A stretch of DNA of 64,000 bases, from assembly GCA_963764585.1 (NCBI GenBank), contig CAVXTB010000010.1:1-64000 (forward strand), read 5' to 3'. This document shows positions 8,440 to 19,193 of the stretch, piece by piece; the stretch's first letter is position 1; each line of letters opens with the position of its first letter. The stretch comes from JAOPZW01 sp963764585 (GTDB lineage: Bacteria; Actinomycetota; Thermoleophilia; Solirubrobacterales; Solirubrobacteraceae). A model generated the notes under the pieces. It ran no database searches and was not told the origin of the DNA. It saw only the letters and a list, made by a program, of their open reading frames with translations. A program made the position numbers and the translations under genes.

Positions 8440-8889
8440 TCAGCCGCCGCGATCGAAGAAGTAGAAGCCCGGCAGCGCCGCGCGCGTGACCTGCGCGGTG
8501 ATCGACGCCGCGATCTCGAGGTCGCCGATGCGCACGGCGAGGTCGTCGAGCGTGACGATGCCCGTGAGCTTGTCGCCGTCGACGATCGGCAGCCGGCGCA
8601 CGCCGTGGTCGACCATCAGCTTCGTCGCCTCGGTGACGTCCATGCCGGGCGCGCCGGTGACCACCGGGCTGGAGGCGTGGCCGCCCGCGGGCGCATCGCC
8701 GTCGTGGCCGTCGGCGAGCACGCTGACCGCGAGGTCGCGATCGGTGATGAAGCCGACCGGCAGCCCCGAGTCGTCGACGAGCACGACCGATCCGACGTTG
8801 CGCTCGCGCATGAGCTCGGCCACGTGGCGCACCGGCGCCTCGGGCGTGGCGGTGACGACCGATTCGGTCATGACCTCGCGAATCTCCAT
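8440..8889 (-). CDS. Tandem CBS-domain protein
   Basis: 149 residues consisting of two CBS repeats. The first is IREVMTESVVTATPEAPVRHVAELMRERNVGSVVLVDDSGLPVGFITDRDLAV. The second starts around VVTGAPGMDVTEATKLMVDHGVRRLPIVDGDKLTGIVTLDDL. CBS pairs bind adenosyl nucleotides and act as energy or ligand sensors. No partner domain is fused. The ATG at 8887-8889 was chosen because the first CBS starts immediately after it. The last residues (LPGFYFFDRGG) form a short tail. It is convergent with the secreted protein upstream. Confidence 0.85.
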   Translation of the reverse strand: MEIREVMTESVVTATPEAPVRHVAELMRERNVGSVVLVDDSGLPVGFITDRDLAVSVLADGHDGDAPAGGHASSPVVTGAPGMDVTEATKLMVDHGVRRLPIVDGDKLTGIVTLDDLAVRIGDLEIAASITAQVTRAALPGFYFFDRGG

Positions 8890-8947
8890 CGCGACGGGCA
8901 CTCTACCCGCCGCGCTGCGGGCGGGCGCGGCCCATACAATCGCGCCC

Positions 8948-9157
8948 GTGGCGTCGCCCACACCCACGCAGCTCGCCTGGCGCGGGCGCATCGAAGCCGG
9001 CCTGCGCATCGCGGCGCCGTTCCTCGACCTGCTGCTCGCCGCCGGCGACCGGCTGTCGCGCGCCGTCGACCGCGACGAGCTCGAAGCGCCGCCTCCGCCC
9101 CGCGCGGTGACGCCGATCCCGGCCCAGCGGCGCGTCGGCCCCGGGACGGATGCATGA
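8948..9157 (+). CDS. Small hypothetical protein coupled to membrane protein
   Basis: 69 residues from GTG 8948, mildly amphipathic (RIEAGLRIAAPFLDLLLAAGDRLSRAVDRDELE) with a Pro-rich tail. No family recognised. The case for a real gene is its TGA at 9155-9157, which overlaps the ATG of the following membrane protein (ATGA), and a codon pattern like its neighbours. Confidence 0.5.
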   Translation: MASPTPTQLAWRGRIEAGLRIAAPFLDLLLAAGDRLSRAVDRDELEAPPPPRAVTPIPAQRRVGPGTDA

Positions 9158-10131
9158 CGCCGGAGGAAACCCTCGCCTGGGAGGCGGAGCACCGCCAGCG
9201 CGCCGGCATCGCCGCCCTGATCGCCGCGCTGTGCACCTTCCTCGGGGTCATCCTGACGACCCTCGGCCAGCCCAGCGCGCACAAGTTCGACGACAAGATC
9301 CTCACGGTCGTCGACACGATGCGCAACACGGCGGCCGGCACGCCCAACCCGCCGGGCCGGGTCTCGGCCTACACGGTCGACGTCGGCCAGAACCCGGCGG
9401 TGCCGATCACGGGCGCAATCCTCTACGGCATCGGCTCGCTGGCGATCTTCTTCGCCCTGGCCTACCTGTTCCGCGCCACCAGGGCGCGCCGCCCGGGGCT
9501 CCCGCAGCTCGCGCTCGTGCTCGCCGCGGTGGGCGCCGTCGGCTTCGGCGCCGGGCGCGCCGTGTCCGAGGTCGCGCGCTACATCGGCGCGGCGGGCTTC
9601 GTGGACGCCGTCGACAAGTCGAACTCCGCCGCGACCGACGCGCTGACCCCGACCGCGACCCTCGTCGGGCAGGTCATCTGGGAGTTCTGCGCGCTCACGC
9701 TCGGCGTCGCCTTCATCCTCATCACGCTCAACGCCATGCGCGTCGGCCTGCTCACGCGCTTCATGGGCGTGCTGGGCATCATCGTCGGCGTCACCGTCGC
9801 GCCCGTCCTGCCGCTCGACCAGCAGGGCATCATCCGCATCTTCTGGCTGGGCGCGCTCGGCTTGCTGATCCTGGGGCGCTGGCCGAACGTGCCCAAGGCG
9901 TGGACGACCGGCGAGGCCGAGCCCTGGCCGACGCAACAGCAGCTGCGCGAGCAGCGCGCGGCGGCGCGCGCCGGGCGCGAGCCGCCCGCGCCGGCCAAGG
10001 AGCCGCGCGCCGAGCGCAAGCCGCCTGCGGCGCCGCCCCCGACGCCGCCGCGCCCGCGCCGGCCGGACCCGTCGGCCGCCGGCGAGACCCACAGCTCGTC
10101 GAAGAAGAAGCGGCGCAAGCGGCGCTCCTGA
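9154..10131 (+). CDS. Integral membrane protein, unknown function
   Basis: 325 residues. There are about six hydrophobic segments: residues 18-40, the ITGAILYGIGSLAIFFALAY region, LALVLAAVGAVGFGAGRAV, the TLVGQVIWEFCALTLGVAFILI region, RFMGVLGIIVGVTVAPVL and IFWLGALGLLILGRW. A long cytosolic Pro/Arg/Lys tail ends in SSSKKKRRKRRS. I know no function. The basic tail could bind nucleic acid or lipid headgroups. It is translationally coupled to the small gene before it. Confidence 0.72.
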   Translation: MTPEETLAWEAEHRQRAGIAALIAALCTFLGVILTTLGQPSAHKFDDKILTVVDTMRNTAAGTPNPPGRVSAYTVDVGQNPAVPITGAILYGIGSLAIFFALAYLFRATRARRPGLPQLALVLAAVGAVGFGAGRAVSEVARYIGAAGFVDAVDKSNSAATDALTPTATLVGQVIWEFCALTLGVAFILITLNAMRVGLLTRFMGVLGIIVGVTVAPVLPLDQQGIIRIFWLGALGLLILGRWPNVPKAWTTGEAEPWPTQQQLREQRAAARAGREPPAPAKEPRAERKPPAAPPPTPPRPRRPDPSAAGETHSSSKKKRRKRRS

Positions 10132-10267
10132 CCCGGCGGCCACGGCGGCGGTTCTCGCGCAGACCGAGCGCCGTTTCGCACAAGGCTGAATCGGGCACTA
10201 CCAGCAGCGCTAGGTGCCTCTGGGGTCACTGTATGCCTGCCTGCGCAGGCCGAGGAGAGGAGACCTG

Positions 10268-10906
10268 ATGGAAGCTGGAACTGTTCAGCCTCAGCCCACG
10301 CCGCGCGAGCCGACAACGGGCGAGCGGCCGGCCGCAAGCTGGACTCCCGCGGATCCCGGCCCGCTCGGATTGGCTGGGTTTGCGATGACGACGTTCGTGT
10401 TGAGCATGTTCAACGCGAAGCTGGTCAGCGCGGGCGGTGAACCCGTAGTCCTGGGGTTGGCCTTGGCCTACGGTGGCATCGCCCAGCTCCTCGCCGGGAT
10501 GTGGGAGTTCCGCACCGGCAACACGTTCGGCGCGGTCGCGTTCTCGTCGTACGGCGCGTTCTGGATCTCGTTCTGGGCGCTCGTCGTCTTCTACGCCCCG
10601 AAGATTCCGGCGGCCGACGCCGGTCATGCCATTGGCCTCTACCTGTGGGCGTGGGCGATCTTCACGGCGTACATGTTCATCGCCTCGTTGCGGACGACGG
10701 GCGCGGTCGCCCTCGTCTTCCTGCTACTGACGATCACGTTCATCCTGCTGGCGATCGGTGACTCGGGCGGCCACGAGAACGTCACCAAGTGGGGCGGCTA
10801 CGTCGGTCTCGCGACGGCGGCGGTCGCGTGGTACGCGTCCTTCGCCGTGGTCACGAACAGCACGTTCGGCAGAACCGTGCTGCCCGTGATGCCATTGAAG
10901 CGGTGA
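10268..10906 (+). CDS. satP: Acetate uptake transporter, GPR1/FUN34/SatP family
   Basis: 212 residues with six membrane helices. The family signature is visible in ADPGPLGLAGFAMTTFVLSMFNAKLV and in FRTGNTFGAVAFSSYGAFWISF, the helices lining the acetate path in SatP structures. It imports acetate/H+ across the membrane. The ATG at 10268 is preceded by GGAGAGGAG at ideal spacing. Acetyl-CoA synthetase follows on the same strand after a 260-bp gap holding a strong hairpin, so the pair form an acetate uptake and activation unit, probably with a separate promoter for acs. Confidence 0.88.
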   Translation: MEAGTVQPQPTPREPTTGERPAASWTPADPGPLGLAGFAMTTFVLSMFNAKLVSAGGEPVVLGLALAYGGIAQLLAGMWEFRTGNTFGAVAFSSYGAFWISFWALVVFYAPKIPAADAGHAIGLYLWAWAIFTAYMFIASLRTTGAVALVFLLLTITFILLAIGDSGGHENVTKWGGYVGLATAAVAWYASFAVVTNSTFGRTVLPVMPLKR

Positions 10907-10933
10907 TTCCTGCGCCGCCGCGAGCGGCGTGAC

Positions 10934-10990
10934 AACCGAGATGTGGCGGGCCGGCGCCCCTGAATGCTCGCGCCGGCCCACCCCTCGGTT
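10934..10990 (+). terminator. Large GC hairpin between satP and acs
   Basis: GGGCCGGCGC (10948-10957) pairs with GCGCCGGCCC (10970-10979) around a 12-base loop, and an outer AACCGAG (10934-10940)/CTCGGTT (10984-10990) closes the structure. There is no T-tract, as is common in high-GC genomes. It probably attenuates satP transcripts before acs. The rest of 10907-11165 shows no gene. Confidence 0.5.
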
Positions 10991-11165
10991 AGCTTCAAGA
11001 GATTCGGCCACGCCGAGTAGGGCGAGCAGCCCACAGGCCGCTCGATTCGCCCGTTCCGGAGGGCTCCGACGCCGACGCGGCTCAGACCTGCCGGCGGCGT
11101 CGTCGCGCAACATCGGGTAACACACGGCAATAGACCAACGAGCAGACGTTCGGGAGAGGAGAGGA

Positions 11166-13142
<1,977 letters not shown>

Positions 13143-13214
13143 AACCAGCCCGCGCTGGCCGACGCGGCGCCAGAACGCCAGCGCGCGACGACGTGGTGAG
13201 CGAGAATGGGCGCC

Positions 13215-14780
13215 ATGAGTCGCTACGACCAGGTCCGCGCCGAGCACGAGTGGAACGTGCCCGCCCGCTACAACATCGCCGCCGATGTCTGCGACAAGCA
13301 TCCGCGCGATAAGCCGGCCATGGTGTGGGAGCGCTTCGACGGCGCGCGCCGCGACCTGAGCTGGGGCGAGCTGCAGGACCTCGCCAACCAGGCGGCCAAC
13401 GTCCTGCGCGACCACGGCGTGGGGCGCGGCGAGCGCGTGGCGGTCGTGCTGCCGCCGACGCCCGAGACCGCGGCCGTCTTCTTCGGCGCGTGGAAGAACG
13501 CCGGCATCCTGCTGTCGATGTCGGTGCTCTATGGCGACGAGGGCATCGCGCACCGCCTGCGCGACTCGCAGCCGGCCGTGCTGGTTACCGACAAGGCCAA
13601 CGCCGCGCGCTTCGACACCTCGCTGGTCGGCGAGCTGCTGGTGGTCGACGACGGCCTGCTCGACGGTGCGTCGACAGACTTCCAGACGGCCGACACGGCG
13701 GCCGACGACCCGGCGCAGCTGTACTACACGAGCGGGACGACCGGCCTGGCCAAGGGCATCGTCCACGCCCATCGCTACGTCCTGGCCCACGAGGAGTTCG
13801 TCTACTGCCACGAGGTGCAGGACGGCGAGCGCTTCCACGGGATGGGGGAGTGGGCGTGGGCGGCCGGCATCGCGCCGCTGCTCGGCCCGTGGCGCCTGGG
13901 CGCGCTGCAGGTCGTCTACCAGCGCGCGGGCGGCTTCGACCCGCACAAGCAGCTGGACTTCCTCAGCCGCCACGAGGTCACGAACGTCTTCACGACGCCG
14001 ACCGCGATGCGCGCGATGATGGCCGTCGAGGACGCCGGCAGCCACTACCCGCAGAAGTTCCGCCGCGTGTGCTCGGCCGGCGAGCCGCTGAACCCCGAGG
14101 CCATTCGCTGGTTCCGCGACCAGTACGGGCTGACCGTGCTCGACTTCTACGGGCTGACCGAGAGCTATCCGCTCGTCGCCAACTACCCGTTCATGGAGGT
14201 CCGCGAGGGCTCGATGGGCAAGCCGATGCCCGGCTGGGACGTCCAGCTGCTCGACGAGGACGAGCGGCCGGTCGCCCAGGGCGAGCGCGGGGAGATCTGC
14301 CTGCGCGCGCGCTCGAATCCCCATTACCCGCTCGGCTACTGGCGCAACGAGGAGGCCTCGAAGGAGACCTTCGGCGGCGAGTGGTTCCACTCCAAGGACG
14401 CGGCCATGCAGGACGAGGACGGCTACGTCTGGTACGCGGGCCGCGCCGACGACGTGATCATCGCCGCCGGCTATCGCATCGGCCCGTTCGAGGTCGAGTC
14501 GGCGTGCCTGGAGCACGCCGCGGTGCGCGAGGCGGCGGCGGTCGCCTCGCCCGACGAGATCAAGGGCAACGTCGTCAAGGCGTTCATCGTGCTCGCCGAC
14601 GGCCACGCGCCGTCCGACGAGCTGGCCGACGACATCAAGCACTTCGTGCGCGACCGCCTGTCGGCCTACGCCTACCCGCGCCGCATCGAGTTCGTCGACG
14701 ACCTGCCCAAGACGCTCACGGGCAAGATCCGCCGCATCGAGCTGCGCGAGCGCGAGCAGGCGGACCTACCTGCGAGGTAA
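13215..14780 (+). CDS. AMP-forming acyl-CoA synthetase (MACS/benzoate-CoA ligase-like)
   Basis: 521 residues. YYTSGTTGLAKGIVHAHRY is the A3 loop, LDFYGLTESYPL the A5 region, WYAGRADDVIIAAGYRIGPFEVES the A8 hinge, and PKTLTGKIRRIELR contains the catalytic Lys. The spacing and the short N-terminus (YDQVRAEHEWNVPARYNIAADV) resemble medium-chain or aromatic acyl-CoA synthetases rather than Acs. The ATG at 13215 is preferred over the ATG at 13206 since family members begin close to MxxYDQ. It follows acs by about 70 bp; shared transcription with acs is plausible. Confidence 0.85.
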   Translation: MSRYDQVRAEHEWNVPARYNIAADVCDKHPRDKPAMVWERFDGARRDLSWGELQDLANQAANVLRDHGVGRGERVAVVLPPTPETAAVFFGAWKNAGILLSMSVLYGDEGIAHRLRDSQPAVLVTDKANAARFDTSLVGELLVVDDGLLDGASTDFQTADTAADDPAQLYYTSGTTGLAKGIVHAHRYVLAHEEFVYCHEVQDGERFHGMGEWAWAAGIAPLLGPWRLGALQVVYQRAGGFDPHKQLDFLSRHEVTNVFTTPTAMRAMMAVEDAGSHYPQKFRRVCSAGEPLNPEAIRWFRDQYGLTVLDFYGLTESYPLVANYPFMEVREGSMGKPMPGWDVQLLDEDERPVAQGERGEICLRARSNPHYPLGYWRNEEASKETFGGEWFHSKDAAMQDEDGYVWYAGRADDVIIAAGYRIGPFEVESACLEHAAVREAAAVASPDEIKGNVVKAFIVLADGHAPSDELADDIKHFVRDRLSAYAYPRRIEFVDDLPKTLTGKIRRIELREREQADLPAR

Positions 14781-14816
14781 TCGACACCGCGAAGCGCGCC
14801 GCTATCGTCGCCGGCC

Positions 14817-15596
14817 ATGACCGACATGACGGTGCGCGCCGGGGTGGGGCCGTTGCTGCGCGACTGGCGCCAGCGGCGCCGGCGCAGCCAGATGGACCTC
14901 GCGCTCGACGCGGGCGTCTCGGCGCGCCACCTGAGCTTCGTCGAGACCGGGCGCGCGAAGCCGAGCCCCGAGATGGTGCTCAACCTCGCCGAGCAGCTCG
15001 AGGTGCCGCTGCGCGACCGCAACCACCTGCTGCTGGCGGCCGGGTACGCGCCGCGCTACGGCGAGCGCAGCCTCGAGGATCCCGAGATGACGCCGGTGCG
15101 CCAGGCCATCGACCTCGTCCTTCGCGGCCACGAGCCCTACCCGGCGGCGGTGGTCGACCGCTGGTGGGAGATGGTCGCCGCCAACAGCGGGATCGCGCTG
15201 CTCACCGAGGGCGTCGCGCCGGAGCTGCTCGCGCCGCCGGTCAACGTCATGCGCGTGGCGCTGCACCCCGACGGCATGGCGCCGCGGATCGTCAACCTCG
15301 GCGAGTGGCGCGCGCACATGCTCGAGCGCCTGCGCCATCAGGCCGCGGTGACCGGCGACGGCGCGCTCACGGCGCTCTACGACGAGGTCAGCCGCTATCC
15401 GGGGCCGGCGGGCGGCCACGGGGCCGACGCGGGCATCTTCGTGCCGCTCGTGCTGCGCTCGGGCGATCGCGACCTGCGCTTCTTCAGCACGCTCGCGACG
15501 TTCGGCACCGCGGTCGACATCACCGTGGCCGAGCTCGCGATCGAGTCGTTCTTCCCCGCCGACGAGGCCACCGCCGAGGCGCTGCGCCAGCGCTAG
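14817..15596 (+). CDS. XRE-type regulator with MmyB ligand-binding domain
   Basis: 259 residues. Residues about 10-65 form a Cro/C1 helix-turn-helix (LLRDWRQRRRRSQMDLALDAGVSARHLSFVETGRAKPSPEMVLNLAEQLEV). The rest is the MmyB-like PAS-type domain (GYAPRYGERSLEDPEM, VDRWWEMVAANSGIALLTEG, MRVALHPDGMAPRIVNLGEWRAHMLERLR), which in family members binds fatty acids. It follows the acyl-CoA ligase gene, so control of that gene by an acyl ligand is a reasonable inference. The TAG stop shares CTAG with the convergent GH13 gene. Confidence 0.87.
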   Translation: MTDMTVRAGVGPLLRDWRQRRRRSQMDLALDAGVSARHLSFVETGRAKPSPEMVLNLAEQLEVPLRDRNHLLLAAGYAPRYGERSLEDPEMTPVRQAIDLVLRGHEPYPAAVVDRWWEMVAANSGIALLTEGVAPELLAPPVNVMRVALHPDGMAPRIVNLGEWRAHMLERLRHQAAVTGDGALTALYDEVSRYPGPAGGHGADAGIFVPLVLRSGDRDLRFFSTLATFGTAVDITVAELAIESFFPADEATAEALRQR

Positions 15597-17074
15597 GCCG
15601 GGCGCAGGACCGCGGCGCCGCCGCTCTGAAGGTCGGCGACCCAGCCGGGCGGCGGCGGCACGGCGCCGGCGCCGAAGCTCAACCACACGAGCCGGCGATC
15701 GTCGCCATGGGCGCGCTCGTAGGCGAGCACGTCGTCCGGCGTGTCGTCGAGCAGGCGCAGGCTGCCCAGGCGCAGCGCCGGCGAGGCGCGCCGCAGCGCG
15801 AGCGCCGCGCGCACCAGGTGCAGCATCGAGTCGGGATCGGCGCGCTGGGCCTCGACGCTGCGCGCCGCCGGGTCGGGCGGCCAGGGCAGCCACGGGTCGG
15901 CCGGCCAGCCGTGGTCGGCGGCGGTCGTCCACGGCAGCGGCGCGCGGCAGCCGTCGCGCCCGCCGGGGTCGACCACGCGGTCGGGCGGGACGTCGGCGTC
16001 CTCGAGGCCGAGCTCCTCACCGGCGTAGAGAAACGGCGTGCCGCGCAGGGTCAGCAGCATCAGGACGGCGGCGCGGGCGCGCGCGTCAGAGCCGCCGATG
16101 CGGGTGCGCATGCGCGGCTGGTCGTGGTTGGAGAAGACCCACGTCGGCCAGCGCTCGCCCATGATCGCCTCGACCTGGGCGATCCGGGCGCGCCACGCCT
16201 CTGCGTCCCACGGCACCTCGAGCGACTCGAAGTCGAAGGCCAGGTGCAGCTCGTCGTCGTCGCCGAGGTAGGGCGCGATGAGCGCGGTCTCGGTCAGGTT
16301 GACCTCGCCGACGATCATGCGGTCGGGGTACTCGTCGAGCACCGAGCGAATGCCGCGAAGCAGCGCGTGGGTGCCGGGGAAGTCGTGCGAGCCCACGATC
16401 GAGAGGTGGCCGCCGGCGGGGTTGAGCGCGGCGACATCGGGCAGCGCCGGGTCCTTGCCGATCAGGTGCACGACGTCGGCGCGGAAGCCGTCGACGCCGC
16501 GATCCATCCAGAAGCGCAGAACGTCGTGCATCGCCGCGACGACCTCGGGCTCGTCCCAGTTGAGGTCGGGCTGCTGGGGCAGGAAGGTGTGCAGGTACCA
16601 CTGCTGCGTGCCCTCGTCCCACGTCCACGCCGGCCCTCCGCCGAAGGCCGCCGGCCAGTTGTTGGGCGGGATGCCATCCCGCCCACCCGAGCCGTCGCGC
16701 CAGCGGTACCACGAGCGCTTGGGCGAGTCGCGCGCCGCGCGGCTCTCCACGAACCACGGGTGCTGGTCGGAGGTGTGGTTGGGCACCCAGTCCAGCAGCA
16801 CGCGGATGTCGCGGGCGTGGGCGTCGTCGACCAGCGCGTCGAACGCTGCGAGGTCGCCGAACAGCGGGTCGACGTCGCGGTAGTCGGCGACGTCGTAGCC
16901 GAAGTCGGCCATCGGCGAGCGGTAGATCGGCGACAGCCAGATCGCGTCGACGCCCAGCCACTGCAGGTACTCCAGGCGCGCGCGCAGGCCCTCGAGGTCG
17001 CCGACGCCGTCGCCCGAGGCGTCGGCGAACGAGCGGGGGTAGATCTGGTACACGACCGCCTCGCGCCACCACAT
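15593..17074 (-). CDS. GH13 alpha-glucosidase (oligo-1,6-glucosidase type)
   Basis: 493 residues, cytosolic. The conserved GH13 regions are present: DWVPNHTSDQHPWF (region I), GFRADVVHLIGKD (region II, nucleophile Asp), MIVGEVNL (region III, acid/base Glu) and FSNHDQPRMRTR (region IV). The start VVYQIYPRSFADASGDGVGDL and the Q-P-D-L-N-W-x-x-P stretch are typical of alpha-glucosidases and trehalose-related hydrolases acting on short alpha-glucosides. The C-terminal beta domain is short. It is a lone gene convergent with the MmyB regulator. Confidence 0.88.
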   Translation of the reverse strand: MWWREAVVYQIYPRSFADASGDGVGDLEGLRARLEYLQWLGVDAIWLSPIYRSPMADFGYDVADYRDVDPLFGDLAAFDALVDDAHARDIRVLLDWVPNHTSDQHPWFVESRAARDSPKRSWYRWRDGSGGRDGIPPNNWPAAFGGGPAWTWDEGTQQWYLHTFLPQQPDLNWDEPEVVAAMHDVLRFWMDRGVDGFRADVVHLIGKDPALPDVAALNPAGGHLSIVGSHDFPGTHALLRGIRSVLDEYPDRMIVGEVNLTETALIAPYLGDDDELHLAFDFESLEVPWDAEAWRARIAQVEAIMGERWPTWVFSNHDQPRMRTRIGGSDARARAAVLMLLTLRGTPFLYAGEELGLEDADVPPDRVVDPGGRDGCRAPLPWTTAADHGWPADPWLPWPPDPAARSVEAQRADPDSMLHLVRAALALRRASPALRLGSLRLLDDTPDDVLAYERAHGDDRRLVWLSFGAGAVPPPPGWVADLQSGGAAVLRPA

Positions 17075-17118
17075 GGCCGCGCATCCTTGCGCACAGCGCC
17101 GCCGCTAGGGTGCGCGCC

Positions 17119-17979
17119 ATGGCAGAGCAGATCGCGCACATCGGCGTCGTCGGCGCCGGGTTCATGGGCTCGGGCATCGCGGAGTCGGCCGCCCGGGCCG
17201 GGGTGACGGTGCAGGTCTACGAGCCGCAGGCAGCGCCGCTGCAGCAGTCGCGCTCGCGCATCGAGTCATCGGTCGCGCGGGCCGTCAAGGGCGGCAAGCT
17301 CAGCGACCAGGAGGCGGGCGAGCTCGTGCAGCGCATCGAGTGGACGCACAACCTCGAGGCGTTCGACTCTCCTGAGCTCGTGGTCGAGGCGATCGTCGAG
17401 GACGAGGCGATCAAGTTCGAGACCTTCCGCCGCCTCGACGAGATGCTGCCGCAGGAGACGATCCTCGCCTCGAACACGTCGTCGATCCCGATCGCCGGGC
17501 TGGCCGCGGCCACCGGGCGACCCGAGCGCGTGCTCGGCCTGCACTTCTTCTCGCCGGTGCCGGTGATGAAGCTCGTCGAGGTCGTCGTCGGGCTCGACAC
17601 GGCCGAGGACACCGTGGAGCGCGCGGAGGCCTTCGCCACGCAGCTCGGCAAGACGGCGATCAAGACCAAGGACCGCTCGGGCTTCATCGTCAACTTCCTG
17701 CTCGTGCCCTACCTCATGGCCGCCGTGCGCATGTACGAGGACGGCTTCGCCAGCCGCGAGGACATCGACGAGGGCATGAAGCTCGGCTGCGGGCACCCGA
17801 TGGGCCCGCTGCAGCTGTGCGACTTCATCGGCCTCGACGTCCTCTACAGCGTCTGCGAGTCGCTCTACGAGGAGTTCAAGCGCGACGAGTACGCGCCGCC
17901 GCCGCTGATGAAGCGCATGGTCGTCTCGGGCCACCTGGGCCGCAAGACGGGCCGGGGCTTCTACAAGTACGCCAGCTAG
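17119..17979 (+). CDS. 3-hydroxybutyryl-CoA dehydrogenase
   Basis: 286 residues. The Rossmann motif IGVVGAGFMGSGIAESAARAG binds NAD(P), and LASNTSSIPI, LGLHFFSPVPVMKLVEVV and KTKDRSGFIVNFLLVPY are hallmarks of the HAD/FadB family with the catalytic His and Glu. The C-terminal domain (EDIDEGMKLGCGHPMGPLQLCDFIGLDVL) and GRKTGRGFYKY end are complete. It interconverts 3-hydroxybutyryl-CoA and acetoacetyl-CoA in beta-oxidation or butanoate/PHB metabolism. ATG 17119 gives the standard N-terminus. Its stop shares CTAG with the DUF6766 gene. Confidence 0.92.
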   Translation: MAEQIAHIGVVGAGFMGSGIAESAARAGVTVQVYEPQAAPLQQSRSRIESSVARAVKGGKLSDQEAGELVQRIEWTHNLEAFDSPELVVEAIVEDEAIKFETFRRLDEMLPQETILASNTSSIPIAGLAAATGRPERVLGLHFFSPVPVMKLVEVVVGLDTAEDTVERAEAFATQLGKTAIKTKDRSGFIVNFLLVPYLMAAVRMYEDGFASREDIDEGMKLGCGHPMGPLQLCDFIGLDVLYSVCESLYEEFKRDEYAPPPLMKRMVVSGHLGRKTGRGFYKYAS

Positions 17980-18647
17980 CCCTCGACGCCGGTGACGTCG
18001 TGGGCGGTGCCGACCGGCTTTGACTCCGGCGACCCGCGCTGGCGCAGGTAGACCGAGAAGATCGCCATCGAGCCGACGGCGAGGAACTCCGACTGCCAGT
18101 TCTGCAGCGTGCGGTCCCAGAAGTCGCTGCTGCCCAGGTAGTGAACCCAGCTCAGGGTCGCCGCCTGGTGATCGAGCTGGTCGGCGTTGTAGGCGACGCG
18201 TCCGGCGACCGACTGCGCCAGCCAGCTCAGCAGCCAGATCGTCGTCATCACGATCAGCAGCGAGTTGCCGTACAGCGCGGTGCGCCAGCCGCCCGTGCGC
18301 GCCCAGCGTGGCGAGCGCGCGTCGGCGTGGCGGCCGATCTTCTGCTCCGCGTCTGGCTCCGGGCCGGCCTTGTGCAGGGGCTTGGACTCGGGCGAGCCGC
18401 GCTGCAGCAGCCAGACGGTCGTGAAGATGTAGAGCGTGAACTGCAGGTACTCCGACTGCCAGTTCTCGGCCACGTCGGCGGCGAACTGGGACGTCGTCAG
18501 GTAGCGCCCCAACGAGATCGCGTCGCCGTGATGCAGGATCTGGTCGTGGTTGAACTGCGCGTGGCCGGCGATCGCCTGGCCCGCCAGGCTCGCGAGGAAG
18601 ATCGCCAGGAAGACGATCGACAGGCTGTTCTCGCGCACGAACCGCAT
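17976..18647 (-). CDS. DUF6766-family membrane protein
   Basis: 223 residues. Four membrane helices occur as two similar halves: each has an N-terminal helix (SLSIVFLAIFLASLAGQAIAG; SLLIVMTTIWLLSWLAQSVAG), a DQ-containing loop (FNHDQILHHG; YNADQLDHQA), an NWQSE motif, a second helix and an RQRGSPESKP or RGSPESKP motif. The repeat shows internal duplication. Function unknown. The ATG at 18647 follows the preceding peptide stop by 10 bp. It is the last gene of a three-gene unit. Confidence 0.8.
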   Translation of the reverse strand: MRFVRENSLSIVFLAIFLASLAGQAIAGHAQFNHDQILHHGDAISLGRYLTTSQFAADVAENWQSEYLQFTLYIFTTVWLLQRGSPESKPLHKAGPEPDAEQKIGRHADARSPRWARTGGWRTALYGNSLLIVMTTIWLLSWLAQSVAGRVAYNADQLDHQAATLSWVHYLGSSDFWDRTLQNWQSEFLAVGSMAIFSVYLRQRGSPESKPVGTAHDVTGVEG

Positions 18648-18657
18648 CGGCTGGCTC

Positions 18658-18741
18658 CTAGTTCTGCACCAGGCCGATGACCAGGAAGTAGGCAAGGCCC
18701 GCGGCGATGAGCACGAGGTAGGTGACGAACATCGCCCGCAT
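18658..18741 (-). CDS. 27-residue single-span membrane peptide
   Basis: The peptide MRAMFVTYLVLIAAGLAYFLVIGLVQN is nearly all one membrane helix (given here in two parts for length: MRAMFVTYLVLIAAGLA then YFLVIGLVQN). Its ATG overlaps the TGA of the lipoprotein gene (TGATG at 18739-18743), and DUF6766 starts 10 bp after its TAG. That tight spacing argues for a real translated microprotein, perhaps a subunit or regulator of the DUF6766 protein. It is too short for automated calling. Confidence 0.6.
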   Translation of the reverse strand: MRAMFVTYLVLIAAGLAYFLVIGLVQN

Positions 18742-19142
18742 CAGGACTGCACCTCGCAGTCGGCGGGCTCTCCGCGCGCCTGCGGCCGGCAGCCGGCGGC
18801 GGAGATCCGCCAGCCCTGGGGCGTGTCCTGCAGGAAGACCGTGTCGCCGCGCGCGAGCTCGACCGCGGCGTCGACCGAGTACACGCGCACGATCTGCGCG
18901 CGGCGTCCGGACAGGTCGAGGTGCACGACCGCGCGCGCACACGGCGCCGACGCCTGCTGCTCGAGCGCCTCGCGTGTCTCGGCGCCCAGGCGCGCGCACG
19001 CGCGCGTGCCGTCGTGGTCGGCGACGGCCGCGTAGAAGCCCTCGGCGACGCTCGTGACCGTCGCGCGGTCGCCCGCTCGCCCGCAGCCGGCGAGCGCCAG
19101 GAGGCCGGCGCACAACGGCAGAACGTGGCGCGCGCGCATCAT
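18741..19142 (-). CDS. Lipoprotein of unknown function
   Basis: 133 residues. The signal peptide with lipobox LALAGC (C20) marks a membrane-anchored extracytoplasmic protein. The mature domain (ATVTSVAEGFYAAVADHDGTRACARLGAETREALEQQ, then IVRVYSVDAAVELARGDTVFLQDTPQGWRISAAGC) resembles small NTF2-like lipoproteins frequent in actinomycetes; several cysteines may form disulfides. First gene of an operon with the 27-residue peptide and DUF6766. Start at the first of two ATGs. Confidence 0.72.
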   Translation of the reverse strand: MMRARHVLPLCAGLLALAGCGRAGDRATVTSVAEGFYAAVADHDGTRACARLGAETREALEQQASAPCARAVVHLDLSGRRAQIVRVYSVDAAVELARGDTVFLQDTPQGWRISAAGCRPQARGEPADCEVQS

Positions 19143-19193
19143 CGCTCCTGCCGTACCCGGCCCGGCCGGTGCGCTATGCCCTCGCGGCCGCGC

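Noticed and set aside
13325..17206. 1293-codon plus-strand frame crossing several genes
   Set aside because: Spans coding genes on both strands in a wrong frame with very Arg/Ala/Gly-rich composition and no domains.
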